Assembly: GCF_003945595.2 (NCBI RefSeq)
Contig: NW_024104620.1
Span: 1,088,501-1,152,500, forward strand
Direction: 5' to 3'
From: Pipra filicauda
Taxonomy: Eukaryota; Chordata; Aves; Passeriformes; Pipridae
Length of the DNA stretch: 64,000 nt
Below, in pieces: positions 12,294 through 24,982 of this stretch. The translations under genes were made by a program, and so were the position numbers. How positions within the stretch are numbered: the stretch's first letter is position 1; each line of letters opens with the position of its first letter. The notes beneath the pieces were generated by a model. The model ran no database searches. It saw only the letters and a list, made by a program, of their open reading frames with translations, and was not told where the DNA came from.

Positions 12294-12432
12294 ATGCTTC
12301 TACAACAGAACTGGGTTTCTCCTCATTGGGCATGGCAGAGCCTGGGGAAGCCCTTCCTTTTGTTTGTTTTCTTAATGTTACAAACAGCTGATCTGGAAGC
12401 CAGGAGAGGTCATCAATTTGTCTGGAAAACAG
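12294..12432 (+). CDS. THSD7B: THSD7-family protein, first coding exon (signal peptide)
   Basis: This exon encodes the N-terminus of a large type-I membrane protein built of many thrombospondin type-1 repeats. It has 139 coding bases: 46 codons plus the first base of a split Gly. Residues 1-19 form a polar n-region with one Lys. Residues 20-30 (PFLLFVFLMLQ) are the hydrophobic core of a signal peptide, followed by a short TADLEARR segment where cleavage is likely. The exon ends ...QFVWKT, and Gly47 is completed by the next exon to give VWKTG, the start of the first TSP1 repeat in THSD7A and THSD7B as I know them. The donor is CAG|gtagga. The start codon is fixed by an in-frame stop just upstream. 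The exon is too short to appear as an ORF of 60 codons. Family assignment is firm; choosing 7B over 7A rests mainly on the next exon. THSD7A is the alternative. Confidence 0.88.
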
Positions 12433-12438
12433 GTAGGA
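12433..12438 (+). promoter_or_regulatory. Splice donor of the first coding exon
   Basis: CAG|gtagga: the exon ends with CAG and the intron opens with GT, in phase 1. It pairs in frame with the acceptor at 63885-63886, restoring a Gly codon (G + GT). Confidence 0.85.
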
Positions 12439-15400
12439 TAAAGATATATTCTCTTATCTACTAGATAATTCTTGTGTTTCAGGATTGAGTGATTGCCTGT
12501 TTTTCATTCTGTTTTAGCTCAATAATAAATTAAAAAGGCCTGATAATTTCTTCTGTTCTGATTTTTATTATAACTGACGAATAGAGGAGTTCAATCTCTA
12601 TTGTAGGTTAGTAATCTTCATGCATGTTGCAGTTAAGCACCAGAGTGACTCCAGAGTATAATTCTGGACTCCTTAATACTTTTAATCCAAGAGTAAAATA
12701 TTTACTGGATCCTGATATCATCATCCTAATGTTGCTTCCTTCAAAATATTTAATAATTTTCTTTTCATTTTTGAATGCAAAGGGCACACTTTCAGGATGT
12801 ACTGAGCCAGAAGTCCATGCTCTGGTTGACCTGTTTGTAATTTCCTTGCTACATTTAGTGAATTATTTCTGTTCCTTGGTCAGGTTGGATACATGCAGGG
12901 TTTGAATATGCAAAACCAGGTGTGCACAAGGCTTAGAAACATGTGAAGGTACATTGATAGACTCAGTGACAGGGAGGTAATGGGTAGGAGATGGTGTGAT
13001 ACAGCTGCACAAACCCAAACGTGATGCATTGGATGCTTATTTTGTAGCACAACACACAACAACAGAGAATGTTCAGTGGGATGGAAAAATTGTCGAATTG
13101 GGAAATGTTTACTTAAAGTACTTAATCAAAAATACCCAACTGAACCAGAGGTTTCAGTGCCCAGGATCCCTTTGAGGTTTGGCCTTCTGTGACTGAGCGA
13201 GAGAGCGATTAAATTTGATGGAAAAATAATTTCTTTCCTTTTTTTTTTGGGGAAGGTTCTTTGGTATTTTGGTTATTTGATTTTTAATTATAGTTCTGTG
13301 GAAGGCAATAGACTGAATGAACTGAATAATGAAGCAATTGTTCCAGGAGGGCTCCTGTCCTTCTGGTGGGATCAACACCAGCTTCTTGCCTGGCTGCTGG
13401 GATGGGAGGCTGAGTGCTGGGGAAGTGCAATATGACACTATATTTCCAAAGACTCTTTTTTTTGCAATGTCTAACATATGAAATGAAGAGGAAATAAACA
13501 CCAACTGTCTTTCCCCAATTCACTGTTATTTACCTGATTTTTGAACAAGCTTTGAAAGGTAGAGTTGTTTTCTTAAGACAAATTAGAGCCTTCGTTGCTG
13601 TCTGTCTTCAGTTCTGAGGTGTGTTGTGCCATCAGTCTTTAGGGCTGTACATTTGAAGTCATAAGAATTTAATTTGACTTGATGATTCCAGCTGACAATA
13701 AGGAGTTATTGATGCTTCAAAGGCATCTGAGGCAGATTTGTTTAGACCTAAGAGAAGGTGGTGCCCAGGTGTGTGTGGACGTGGGCACCATGCTCTGAAA
13801 GCCCCACGATGAGCTTGTTGTAAAAGTCTGTCTTCCAGATGCAGAAGAAAATTGTCAGCTCCTGTGACTCCCACAGTGAATTAAAAATATCTGAGCCCTC
13901 AAGAGTCACTTTGAAAACCACAAATCCTAAGCGTGTTTTGATGTCCTTTCTCTGCTTATGTAGTGACAAGAGGTGGAAAACAACTTTGAGTGAAATGTTT
14001 TCCAAATGAAAATCACTTGTGAGCTTCAGCCAAATTCATTGTCCTATTGGGAAAAAAAAAAGAATTTTTTTCTCCAGTATTTGTAAACATTTCTTTCTTT
14101 TTCTTTTTTCACTGGAGTATTTTGTTGGAAGTATGATAAAAGTTACATCTAAAGCCCAACTGTTTAGTTCTAGGTTGAAACAAATAGTATGTTCACCCAA
14201 ACCACTTGGTTTTGCTAAGAAACAGTATTTGAGAAGCCCCTTTTTTCTCTGCAGTACTAGTGAAGCATCAGCATTTCTAAATTTTCTAAAAGATTACAGG
14301 GAAGAAAGTTCTAAAAATTTTGGGAAGAGAGGGATGGTAAGTTGAGTGGAACAGGTGGATCTGAAGAGGTTGAAGGGTTAACATAACCTGTCGTGGCAGG
14401 ATATTAATAATAAAATAACTTCAGGATGTAGATTGTGGAGACTTTGGCACAGTGAAGTCTGTGGTTTGTATAATAATAATGATACTTATAAAAAAATCAT
14501 CCCATAGTTTGAGGATTTTTGTCCCCAATGCAACATAAGAAAAATTAAATAAAAACACAGCACAGATAACCTAAAATTAAAAACTTTTAATGTCAGAACT
14601 GAGCAGATCCATTCTGATAGAAAGACCTGCAGCTGTTGTCTTTTTTTTTTTTTTTTTATAAATGAAACAACCTGATGAGAAATGAGCAATCCTTAATGGA
14701 AAAGTGGATGATCTGTTCTGTTTTTAAATCTTGAATTGACTGCTGAAAGCATGGCGAGTTACTTACCTGCTGGGGAGAAATCCAACTCCTTATTGAAATG
14801 TCATGCTTTATAATTAAATAAGATTATGCTACTGAAAGCTCTGACTTTATGAAAATGAATTTATATGTACTAAAATGAATTTTCCTAGCACATGGAAGTC
14901 CAGGGAGGCATCCTTAATATAGATGGGGCTTAAAAAAAACAAAACAGAAAAGAAAAAAAAAAGAATCATATCAGCACTGCAGTTTATAACACAGACTTTT
15001 TTCAATTAAGTCCTTGATTTTATCTAATGAAGATTTGCACATTTTCAAGCTGGGCTTGATGGTCTTGGTGTAGGTGAAAGCAACAGTATTGAAATCACTA
15101 CATCTACAAAAAACCCAGGCTCTGTAATTCTAAAATGTAAGAACTCATCAGTGTGAGGTAAATGACACGTGCTCCTCCCTGTCACTTGCGTGTTCCTTAT
15201 TTGTGGCCTGTTTTAAAACCCTTTATTTTGAGCTTCTGGCATTTAGAAGTTACACATTGATGTCCAAATATGTGTACGCTGTATCTTTTGGTTTCAAGAT
15301 GTTTCTTGTCAGATGCTCATTTGGTGACCACTAAACACGAAAGCAATAATTATATCAATTAAATTACTCAGCAACCTCAAAGAGCTGAACAATTTTCTCA

Positions 15401-18400
15401 CTCTTGCTAAGTTTGATTGGATCTAAATTCTCGTAAATTAATAGTATTTAATGCAATTTCCATTTAGCAATTTGCATATTTCCCCGTGTTGATTTTCTTC
15501 AACACTTGAGTGGTCCTAAAAGCTCCTGGAATCTCTGCAATGCCAATATTTCTGTGTTTTAGTGACGGCAATTCAGGCTTTTAAAACTGTGTGTGGAATG
15601 TTGACACACACATGAATCCACAACAGAATTCCAGTTGCTTTATTTTTTGATGAAGCTCTGAGATTTAGTTCTAAAGTCAAAATTAAGTGTAAAATATGTG
15701 CAACACAGGAAATATTTTGTGTGCTTTACTGGAGAGGGGCTGATAATTAGGATTGCAAAATGCTGAGGTGTCTCTTCCCAGAGACACTTGCTGTTGCTCG
15801 TGGGTTTGTTGCCATCTCCCCATCACTGCTGGTGTCTTCACCTCCTTCATAAACGGTACTTCAGTAATGGTGCATGTGCTGTTTCCCCCAAAACACTGAG
15901 AGATTGAAAAGGATAAGGGGTATTCCCCACAAAGATGGCTCTCAGAGCTAAAGCAATGATGCGGCTTTATTTTTTAATAAGCGGAACATTATAAAAATGT
16001 TTCTTGTAGGGTGAAATTGTTCTGATTTTTAGGAAAAATCAGTTCTTTAATCATGGTAAAAATACTAACATGGAAATAATACTCTATCTATTATGGAAGG
16101 GAAAAAGGGGATTGTTAGAAGATGTGTCCTAGGGAGTTCTCCATCTGTAATTCTCTACCAAAAATGAGTCAGGATGGTGATTTAGCCCAGCAGGGACGTG
16201 CTCCCTGATATGAGTGGAAGAGCACTGAAAGTGAGGTATCAGACTGGGAAATGGGTTTGTAATGATTCCGATCACAGTAGAGAGATTTTTACCTGAGGAA
16301 GAAACCATTAAACCTGTGGAGTTCGTGGGCTTGGGGGAGCCAGGTGTGTGAGCCATAAGTGCTCTTGCCCCAGGTGAACACAGGAAAACTTCAGTTCGGA
16401 GTCACTACCCGTATTTGAAAGTTGTCCTTAAAATAGGGTGAGCAAATGGGTTTTGATCATTAGTCTTTCTTCAGAAACAATCCATAATGGAAAAGGTACG
16501 AAATGAACTTTCCAGAGAACCACTTCTAACGTGGAGGAACCTTTGAACTGCCCATGAGGGTGGGCGAGGCAGCCGCGGCTACGATGAAAAAGGGTCTTTT
16601 GTTCTCTGTTCTCAGATAATGCTGCCATAAAGTGCCCTTTCTCAAGATCGTAGTTTCAGGAAGGTCAAGTGCTGGTTTGGAAGTGCCTTTGACCTTACGT
16701 ATTAAAAGACAGGTTTTTACCTGCGTACGCTAAATGTTAAAAGGAGTCCAGGTCTTCAAAGGACAGCAGAGCTCAAACCTGCTGAAAGAAGATTCAAAAA
16801 TAGCTCTGCAACAAGTGAAGTTTTTCGAGAAGCTCAACAAAGTGAAGAGTGATGATCTGTCCTAGATTAAGTGATTTTTCTATTTGATAGGACAACACCT
16901 CGTGAATGAGGCACCGGTGGCTTTTTAGCGATCTTTGTGTGGCATCTGGGAGGTTTATGGTATTTCTCACTCATGATTCCAAACTTCTAATGATGAAAAG
17001 TTGTTCTAAAATGATAAGCCTTCTTATTTTTACCTTGAACTTTAATAATGACCAGTTTATACCTCTGTTCTTGAGCCAGACTACTCTTTTATTTAAGTAA
17101 CACTTCTTTTGGTCATTGCTGCTAATGTATTTACTCATCAAGGGTACCAAGCTTCTGGACCTCTATGAGTAAACATATTCTCTTTGAATGAAATCTTTCC
17201 TTAGCATCGCTCCTCAGAATTATATAAAATCTCAATGAAGATTTCACCTACTGATATTTTACAATTGTAGTTAGAAGTGTCTGGCTTAAAATATCTCTGA
17301 ATCATTTTTTAAAAATATTTTGTAATGAACAGTTTCATTTGAAGCAGGTTAGTTGTTTTTAATGTGTTGGTATAGTTTCATTATTAAAAAAGTGACTTAA
17401 ATAAAAAAGTAGTACTTTAGTTCTAAATTTGTCTAAAATATTTATGAAAAATATTTTATGGGAAAATATAAATTACACTTTTATTTCTATGAAACTTTAA
17501 AAAACCCCAATAATATTTGAATATTCAGAGAAAGTTTTTTGCAAAATTTCATTAGCAGCAAAATTTATATGCTGGTTGATATAAGTCACTGATATTTGAG
17601 AAGCTTTAAGGGTGATCTCAAAGCTAATTTCATGTTTCCTCAGACAGAAGTGCAGCTGTTTGAGATGGATAAACATTTGGTTTTCTCCCTTCATTTTCCT
17701 TACCTTTTCCTATCCACATTTTCTCCTTCCTGTTCCACAGACCTGTAAATTCTGTTACATAATGTTCTGCTGCTGCACCTCACCTGCATTATTCCAGTTC
17801 TGATGTGGTGTCCTCATGTGGTCTTATTTTCTCAACAGCTGAATCCAACTTGTCTTGGGGTTGTAGAGATGCACTCGTTGCCTTAATTTACACCCCTTTG
17901 CAGTGGTTGTACAATTTATGTTTAGGTGGGTGAGACATTTCAAAGTTGGTGGAGACCTTGTGTCTTCAGGCAGTAGATACTGGTGTGTTTGTCAGAGAAC
18001 CAGATAAACATACACCATAAGAGCTCCATCTCTCTCCTGGAGAACCTTTCTTATGCTGGAAGATCATTTTCCAGCCTGGTCTTTCCTCCAGGTGCTCGAG
18101 GTCTTGTTGGGATGGACAAATGCCACAGCAGCCCATAGCACACCCACAGGGGTCCTGTCCTTATCCCACCCGGCTCAAAGATCTGTGTACGGGCCATGGC
18201 TGAGGGACCTGCCCTGTGGCACAGAGAATGCCATTGAAATTATTCCTGGAGGAGTTTGGGAAGTGTAATTAGTGATGCAGAAGTGCCTAAACTGATGCTG
18301 TTTTTCCTTGTCTGTAAACTCAGTGTTTCCAAGTTGTTCCCTTATTAGCTCTGGTTTCCTGTAGGGACCTGTCGGCACCGGTGGAAGGTTCTTGGTGGCA

Positions 18401-21191
18401 CTGCTTAAAGAAAGGATCACTGGCTTCTGTATATTTTCCTAGCAAAACACACTCCAGCGTAGAGTATGAGACCAATTAAAAAGTTAAGCAAAGGAGGAAC
18501 TGAAAGAACACTGAAATTAAGTTCCAAAATTTACACTTTACGTTCTTGGAATACGAGTTCCTCGGTGGAGAGGAGCGCTGAGCCGCAGCACGGCTGTGGG
18601 CTGGTGCCTTGCTGTGTTCAGATGGGAGCTTTTACAGCATGTTCCTGGTAATTTTGTTATTGTTGGGCTTCCAAAACTATTTCAACAGTTCTTTTACACA
18701 AAGGCTACCCGCTTTAACAAACATCTTTGTCTAACCAACATCAGATGTTCAGTAGGTGGTGGTTTAAACTAGATTACACAAGAGATTCACACTAATCTTT
18801 TAATGTCCCTCTTCCCCTCCTGAGAATAATAGTTTTTGAGAATAAGGTGCTTTTTTCTGTGTTTTGTTGGTATTGGGAAAAGTATGTTAGGCTTCTTATC
18901 CTTTTCTTTCCTCAATAGTTACTATGGGAACAGAGCTGGGGGGTCACAGGGGAAAATCTGCAAAAGTGGTTTCTTTTAAATTGTTCATTTTAAAAAATAA
19001 AAAGATAGCTTATTATTGTTGGAATTGTGGTACTTTTCATTCAACTTCATTGGATTGTATTGTCGTACATATTTCAGACACAAAAGAAGCACAGTGAGTG
19101 GCAAGAAAAACAGATGGGGATGTTTTTGTAGTTTTTCCTTGGGGTTAATATTTTTTTAATTGAATGCAGCTGTTGGAAAGATTTCTGTTGTTACGTATAG
19201 GTGGAGCATTAAAAATGGATGATCACATTTTCAGCCTGTTTTAGCAGAGTACTAGATTTAATTATTTTGCTGCCCCTGTTCAGAAGCCTGCAGGGTTTTT
19301 TTTCTTAATAATTATATCTTAAGTTAGAGTAAGAGTTTTACTTGGCCTCTTAGTTGAATGAGTTCAGTATATGGGGATAATCACCTTCTCATTCAACTCT
19401 TGTGTAGAGCACAATTATTATGGATGAAAATACACAAAATTGTATTAGAAGTCCCCAAGATGCCTATTGTTGTGCTCACTATGCAAGTAATGCTGCTGAT
19501 TCTTTCTGCTGCTGCTGCTGACTCTTCGTGAGGTTTGGGTTGTCTGCCTTCTGATACCCTTATTCCCTAGATTTATTTTTTCCCCCCTCTGTCATTTATG
19601 AGAATAGTCCTGCTGTCTTCAACTTATTCTTTGTATTCTTTCTTAGTTTCAGAAAATATGAATGTCAAAAGCCAGGAAAATGAATTAGAGAAGTTAGAAG
19701 GGATAGGGGATATTTCATGGTAATCCAGATGATTGCAGTAGTGTCGATATGGTTTATTTTAATCACTTTCAGCTAGTGGATAGATATGATGAAATTGCTA
19801 CTTAATATAGTAGTTTTGAATGTAGGATCTTCAGTTTGCCTGGGGAATTCCTGCTGAGATCAGTACGAGTGTGGTGTGTGAGTCCAGAGGCACTGTCTGG
19901 TCCTTACTCTTGATGCCACTGGTGTCCACCACCACTTCTGCAGTTCCTTCTTCCAGAGACCTTTTAAAGTTTGTGGTTAAATGTGTCTCCATGTCGTACT
20001 TGCTTATAATAGTGATTGAGGATTATAGAGCTAGGTTTGGAAAAGCGTGTTAAAACTTCATTACAGCACTTCTATAGTGGTTCTGTGTGCTGGGGGATGA
20101 GTTGTAGACAGTTGCTCAAGTAGGTCCAGCTTTTGTGTGGCGTGTCCTGGAAGGCTGGCCATGAAAAATCACTTTTCAAATGAGAACTTAATAAAAACTT
20201 TCCTGCTCTGAACGCTAAGCCCTGCTCCCCGTGCGATTAGTGGTTTCATTTCTTTCTCAGCAGTTGGGTAATGATTATGGCTCCAGATGCTGCAGGAGTG
20301 ATAAAGAGAGTGATTAATTTCACTTGAAAGGGCATATGTTCAAAGAGGAGCCAGCCCAGCGCCTCGGAGGCGGAGCTGAGTGTGTGCCTTGGTACCCAGC
20401 GGATCCCGGGGAAAGGACCGTACACCTCCCTTATTTCCCCTAAACCAATATATTTGCTGCCTGGTTTTTGTGTATTCCCCCCACCCCACCCCCCCTTACT
20501 GTATTCCACAGGATCTGTTTTAAAGGCTCTTTGTGGCTCTGTAAAGCAGTGCTGTCAGGCTTTCAGCAGAAGGCGTTGAGAAGGGGCTGATGCCACCAGC
20601 ACAGAACTCTGAGAACAAACTCAGAGTTGTGTTTATACCCTGTACAGAATTAAGTGGTAATGAGAGGTTCATATTCCCTGGATTAGTCAACAGCAGCTTT
20701 CAAAGTCTTCCTACGCATCATTTGCAATAATAGTTCACGCTGGATGACTCTGAAAAATTCTGACATTCAAGGCATTATATTTTCAATATGCTTAAAAAAT
20801 TAAATGTGTAAGGGAGGTACTTCTCTAAGTTTTTATCAGGATTTTATTGACCTCTTGAATAGGTCAATAGAAGTATGAAATATGGCTGGGGGTGCCAGCC
20901 ACGAGGTTAAACCCAGGGTGAGGGGTTATCTGGTGTTTATTGTTTTATCTGAAATTTTTCACTGATTGGTGTTTTATTCTATCACCCCTGAGATCCAAAG
21001 ACCTTCAAATATCAATAGTTTAAAAATATGTGAAGCATGTTTTAATTCTCTACAGTATGACATTTATAATCATAACTTCCATGGCTTTGAAGCTGCTGAA
21101 GGGAAAACTAACTTCAATAATTGTGACACCTTCAACATCTTTTGACCCATTAGTTAAATTGATTTGTGTTACCCAGTTGCTTTTAAACAAA
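12439..21191. other. Intron segment, no discrete gene or transposon recognised
   Basis: About 8.7 kb of AT-rich intron. A T17 run lies at 14641-14657. The stretch at about 15340-15520 is rich in TAAT/ATTA and CAAT-like cores and is a candidate conserved element, judged by eye only. Short ORFs such as 13154-13523 (minus) and 18053-18420 have no domain. A small (CTG)4 run is near 19507. Confidence 0.5.
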
Positions 21192-21330
21192 ATTAGCTCT
21201 GCTGGTTAGAGCGTGGTGCTGATAACACCAAGGTTGTGGGTTTGATCCCTGTTCAGGCCATTTATGTAAGAGTTGGACACGATGATCCTTGTGGGTCCCT
21301 TCCCACTCAGACTATTCTGTGATTCTGTGA
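21192..21330 (+). mobile_element. TguSINE1-like SINE (tRNA-Ile head, CR1 tail)
   Basis: The head (21192-21260) is a tRNA-Ile-like sequence lacking only the first few acceptor-stem bases. It has a box A (ttagctctgctgg), the D-stem segment ggttagagcgtggtgct, an anticodon loop containing GAT at 21221-21223, a box B-like ggtttgatccc (21239-21249) and a 3' end ...caggcca. The tail (21261-21330) is a CR1 3' end (ttggacacgatgatccttgt ... gggtcccttcccactcagac) finishing in two attctgtg-type octamers. A tRNA-Ile plus CR1-tail fusion is the known structure of TguSINE1, mobilised in trans by CR1 in passerine birds. The T in place of C within box B and the missing 5' end suggest this copy is inactive. 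It has the same orientation as the host gene. I could not define a target-site duplication. Confidence 0.88.
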
Positions 21331-21411
21331 AATAAGCACTTTTCTTCTAGTTATTGAAGATCTTCACAGTAGAGACACTGGATATAGAAAAAAGTATTTC
21401 TAACTTTTAAT

Positions 21412-21440
21412 TTTCTATGCATTTAATAAATGCATAGAAA
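21412..21440. repeat. Perfect inverted repeat: 14-bp arms, 1-nt centre
   Basis: Arm tttctatgcattta (21412-21425), centre A (21426), arm taaatgcatagaaa (21427-21440). The arms are perfectly complementary and each contains ATGCAT, a POU/octamer-like core. The structure could extrude as a cruciform or be bound as a symmetrical dimer site. It lies 81 bp downstream of the SINE. Confidence 0.95.
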
Positions 21441-24062
21441 TAAACGTCTATTAGCTGCAGAGTTTTGAAGCAGCTGCCTGGAATTAGAATTTTTACAGAC
21501 AAAGATTAAAAGGAAGCTTTAATGATAAAACACCGGGAACTTTTCAGAAGTTCTGTTATTAAATATAGTGCACATAAGGTAGCACTCATGTTTTTATTGT
21601 CATTCCCATAATATTCTTGGTTGCATTAATAAAGTAATGCTGTGTTCAAGGGAAGTAGAAATGAATTTCAGTAGATTGTTCACAGCTCTGTGTGTTAAAT
21701 GTGTTCGGTGGATCACTGAAATGCGTAACTTATCTAAGAATTCAATATTTTCAGTTAAACTAATTCAGTACATTTATTTTTCAACCGGCATTAAATATTT
21801 TATAACCCCAGTATAATTGTACCTTGATTTAAAACATTGTTAATGTGAGAATTTGTGATTCTGCAGATTTGAAGTCGTGTCTGTGTTTAACAGGCGGCCG
21901 ACGTGGATTCGTTTTGAAGTTGTAGGAATCCAATAATGAGGGTTTATCCACACTTTAGCTGTTATTGATCTCACTTTACTCTTAAGGAAATATCAATCCT
22001 CTATCTTCTTCACTCCTCTGCAAAATGCAAAGAAGATCTTACTTTAAGGATTGTCCCCAAACAATTTCAAACTTGAAAAAGTGTGCAAAACCACCTTCCC
22101 AAAACCCCAAGTACATCCTTGTATGCACAGCATTGGGAAAGTTGTCCGTGTGTCTGAGTGTTACATATGTTGCTCAGATGTTGGGGGGGGATGTTTAAGC
22201 ATTAATTTTTGCCTGTGTTTTATGTTAACTGTGTATAATTATTGTGTTGCCATCTAGCCAAGGATGCTGGTGTGGTGGCATAAATAGAAACAGAGCTGCA
22301 TTGTTTCGAAGAGACTGGAGATGGATCAAGTGAGAGACAGGGAAGTCAGAGTAAATGATGACAGTAATGTTATTGTGCCCTAAGGGTCTTGCAAAGTACG
22401 GTACTTAAAACCCAATTTTTTGCTTTGTAGATAAGTGAGCGTGTCTCGGTTAAATCAATATGTGTGTGCAATAGATGATAAAATTTGGTATTACATACCT
22501 TCTTTGATATTTTTCATACTTACTGCTTTAAAGGTAACATTATATTTATTTTCAGAACACTCTAAAGTACTTTATGCTTTTTGTTATGAGCTTTCCAACA
22601 TGTTGCTTGGTTTAGTAATGGGAGCTCAGGCAGCCCAAAATTGTCACTCTCATGTTGGGTATTTACTGATGGTTAATTGACTGCTGACCTTTGCCAGGAC
22701 TCTCTTCAAAGAGCAGGGAGTGACACCAGGGGATAACAAATCAAAGAAATTGAAAAGCAGGTGAGAAAAGGTAATTCTATGCAGTTACATTTAAATTTTG
22801 AAGGCTGTTTTTTTTTGGATAAAAACAAAGGTTAAAACCAAACAACACCCCATAGATATTTTAATGTACTCCAATACAAAAATGGGAAACTTTTACTTAC
22901 TCATCTTCTTCACTGTGATTTACTTGTCCTTGACTGATATTTTTTTTTTAATGGATGAGCTAGCTTTCAAAGTCCTCAAAATGATTTAATTATTACAGCA
23001 CACAGGGCCCCAAATCAGATTTAAGTTTTTTTGATAGAGTTTATGGAATAAACCAGCGAACAGATGCAGAGGATGGAAAGCTGCTGGTACTCAAATCAAC
23101 TAGATGATTCTGCAGGCAGAAGATTCCCCGTAGACCTTAACTGAAAGGTCAGGAGGTAACCTTAGTATGTGCCATTTAATCCAATGTCATTGGGATAAAT
23201 ATATTGTAACTGTGTGTCTGCAGTGTATCAGGAACTGTAGAACTGGTAAACTCGCAATGTTCTGAGTGTATTGCCAAATAAAGCTATGCAGCATTCAATA
23301 AAGCAATTACATGAAAAGCATTACAGTCAACTTCAATTCCAATACTAGCAGCATAATCAATCATTTTCAATCCAAGGGATGGTCTAATCGCTTTTTGTTG
23401 CTGCTTTGAAAGGTTACATTACTCAGTTATCTTGCAGCCGAGCAAAACCTTTTCATGTTTGCTTCATGTAGGATTTTATAAATGTTCTTTCTTTTAATCT
23501 CAGCGCTTTGGTGCTGGGTTTAGTGAGAGTTAAAAAAATTCCCTAACCTTATTCTGACAACTTTTTGCAGTTCTTAAACATTCTTGGAGTAGAAGACCTA
23601 ATTGTTGTGAGCAACAAACACGTGATTTTTTTCAATCTGTTTATCTCTGTAAAATCTCCTTTTTGTTCTTTGTGCTTTGTTCTTTGTTGCCACTTTTCTT
23701 TGTGGTGGAATAATTATCCTCCATAAGTCATCTCATTTGGCTTCATCTGGTGCTTGTTCCTGTGCAGTTCAGGGACTTGCCTTCCCTTGGCACAATTCCT
23801 GCAGTGAGTCTGACCATCTCACAGAGTTTGTTCCTCAGTCTCAGTCCTGTGACCAGCAGTGGTTGCTCTGCTCTGCTTTGCTCTCAGCTCATGGGCTGTT
23901 AGAGATCACTGCTGGTGGGTGTTAATTGGTACCACCTAGGAAACACTATTGAATTCCTTCCTCAGTCAGGTAATTTGGGAAGCAGTTAAGGGCAATTGTG
24001 TTATCACCATTAGGACAATGCTAGTGTGTTGGAACTTTAATGAAAAGACAGATGTGAGAGAG

Positions 24063-24098
24063 TGGAAAAAAGATGGGAATAAAGATGGGAAAAAAGAT
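24063..24098 (+). repeat. Short tandem repeat, three 12-bp units
   Basis: Three consecutive 12-mers, tggaaaaaagat, gggaataaagat and gggaaaaaagat, with one or two differences each. It is a tiny purine-rich minisatellite. In the overlapping open frame it gives a KKDGNKDGKKD peptide, but that frame shows no other sign of being a gene. Confidence 0.9.
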
Positions 24099-24934
24099 GA
24101 TTTCCATCAAGCTTTCCTCCTACTTCACCTCTTAAGAATAACAGGCCGTTGAGTTACAAAGTGACAGGTGATTCAACTTCTTTTCTGTAAGTTTTATAGG
24201 GCCTGATCTTTTTTTTTCCCCCAGAAGCCTAGATACTTTGTGAAAGATCCTTGTTTTCAGGTCTTTTGGAACCAGTTCTAGCCAGTACTTTACTTGTGGA
24301 CAGTGCTATTTAGACAATATTAACTACAATGCAAAAGATTAGCTTTGAAGCAAAAGGATATCTCCTTTTCTTAGATACAAACCTGGCCAATATTTCCTTG
24401 AATTACTGTGTCCTGGAGGCTGCCTGTCAGCCCATAAATTTGCTTCTTCCCTAAACCTGTAGAATTAGCATATTTTGCATGAATGACAACTACAAGGTCT
24501 GTAGCATTTTAGTTGTTTTCCCATTTAAATAGCAACTGAAGCAGCTGGGAAATTTTAGTTTAAGAATAAATTATCAGAGATTTGCTTCTTTTTATGTCCT
24601 TGGTATTGGCAAAGCTGTCTATCTGGTAATGTATTGCTGATGGATTTTTCATTTATTTATTTATTAAATCCTAACAGTTTCTTCATGTCCAGCCCGAATA
24701 TCCACGATAGTGCCAGTGGTTCCAGCTATCCCATGGACACATATATGTGTTCTGGCCTGCTTATCTTTGGGTAGCTGTTAACACTCCATACATCTGAATG
24801 AATGTCTGTTGTGTTGTTTTTTATTATTTTTAGTCTTTGTCAACATAAATCTGTTCTTCTGTTGCCTCTGTGCACTGACAGCTGCACGGAGGTGGCACAG
24901 GATGTCACAGGAATCTGCTGATTGTTAATGTCAT

Positions 24935-24935
<1 letters not shown>

Positions 24936-24981
<46 letters not shown>
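24936..24981 (+). repeat. T46 homopolymer run
   Basis: Forty-six uninterrupted T, by far the longest homopolymer in the window. Flanks are 'gttaatgtcatg' on the left and 'gttaaactaggc' on the right. On the minus strand it would be a poly(A) tail, but no AATAAA lies just upstream in that orientation and no recognisable retroposed body precedes it. CR1-driven genomes rarely make poly(A) retrocopies. Length may also be affected by polymerase or assembly error. Confidence 0.9.

Positions 24982-24982
<1 letters not shown>

Larger units (their letters stand above)
21331..24935. other. Intron segment, no discrete gene or transposon recognised
   Basis: About 3.6 kb of intron holding a 29-bp palindrome (21412-21440) and a three-unit 12-mer tandem repeat (24063-24098), both listed separately. 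The stretch at about 23160-23420 has a dense mix of TAAT, CAAT and ATTA cores with little simple-sequence decay, and is another candidate conserved element by eye. ORFs at 22435-22989 and 23677-24152 lack domains or splice support. Confidence 0.5.

Noticed and set aside
21192..21260. tRNA-Ile gene
   Set aside because: It lacks the first acceptor-stem bases, box B is altered, and a CR1 3' tail follows directly. It is the head of a SINE and not a functional tRNA.
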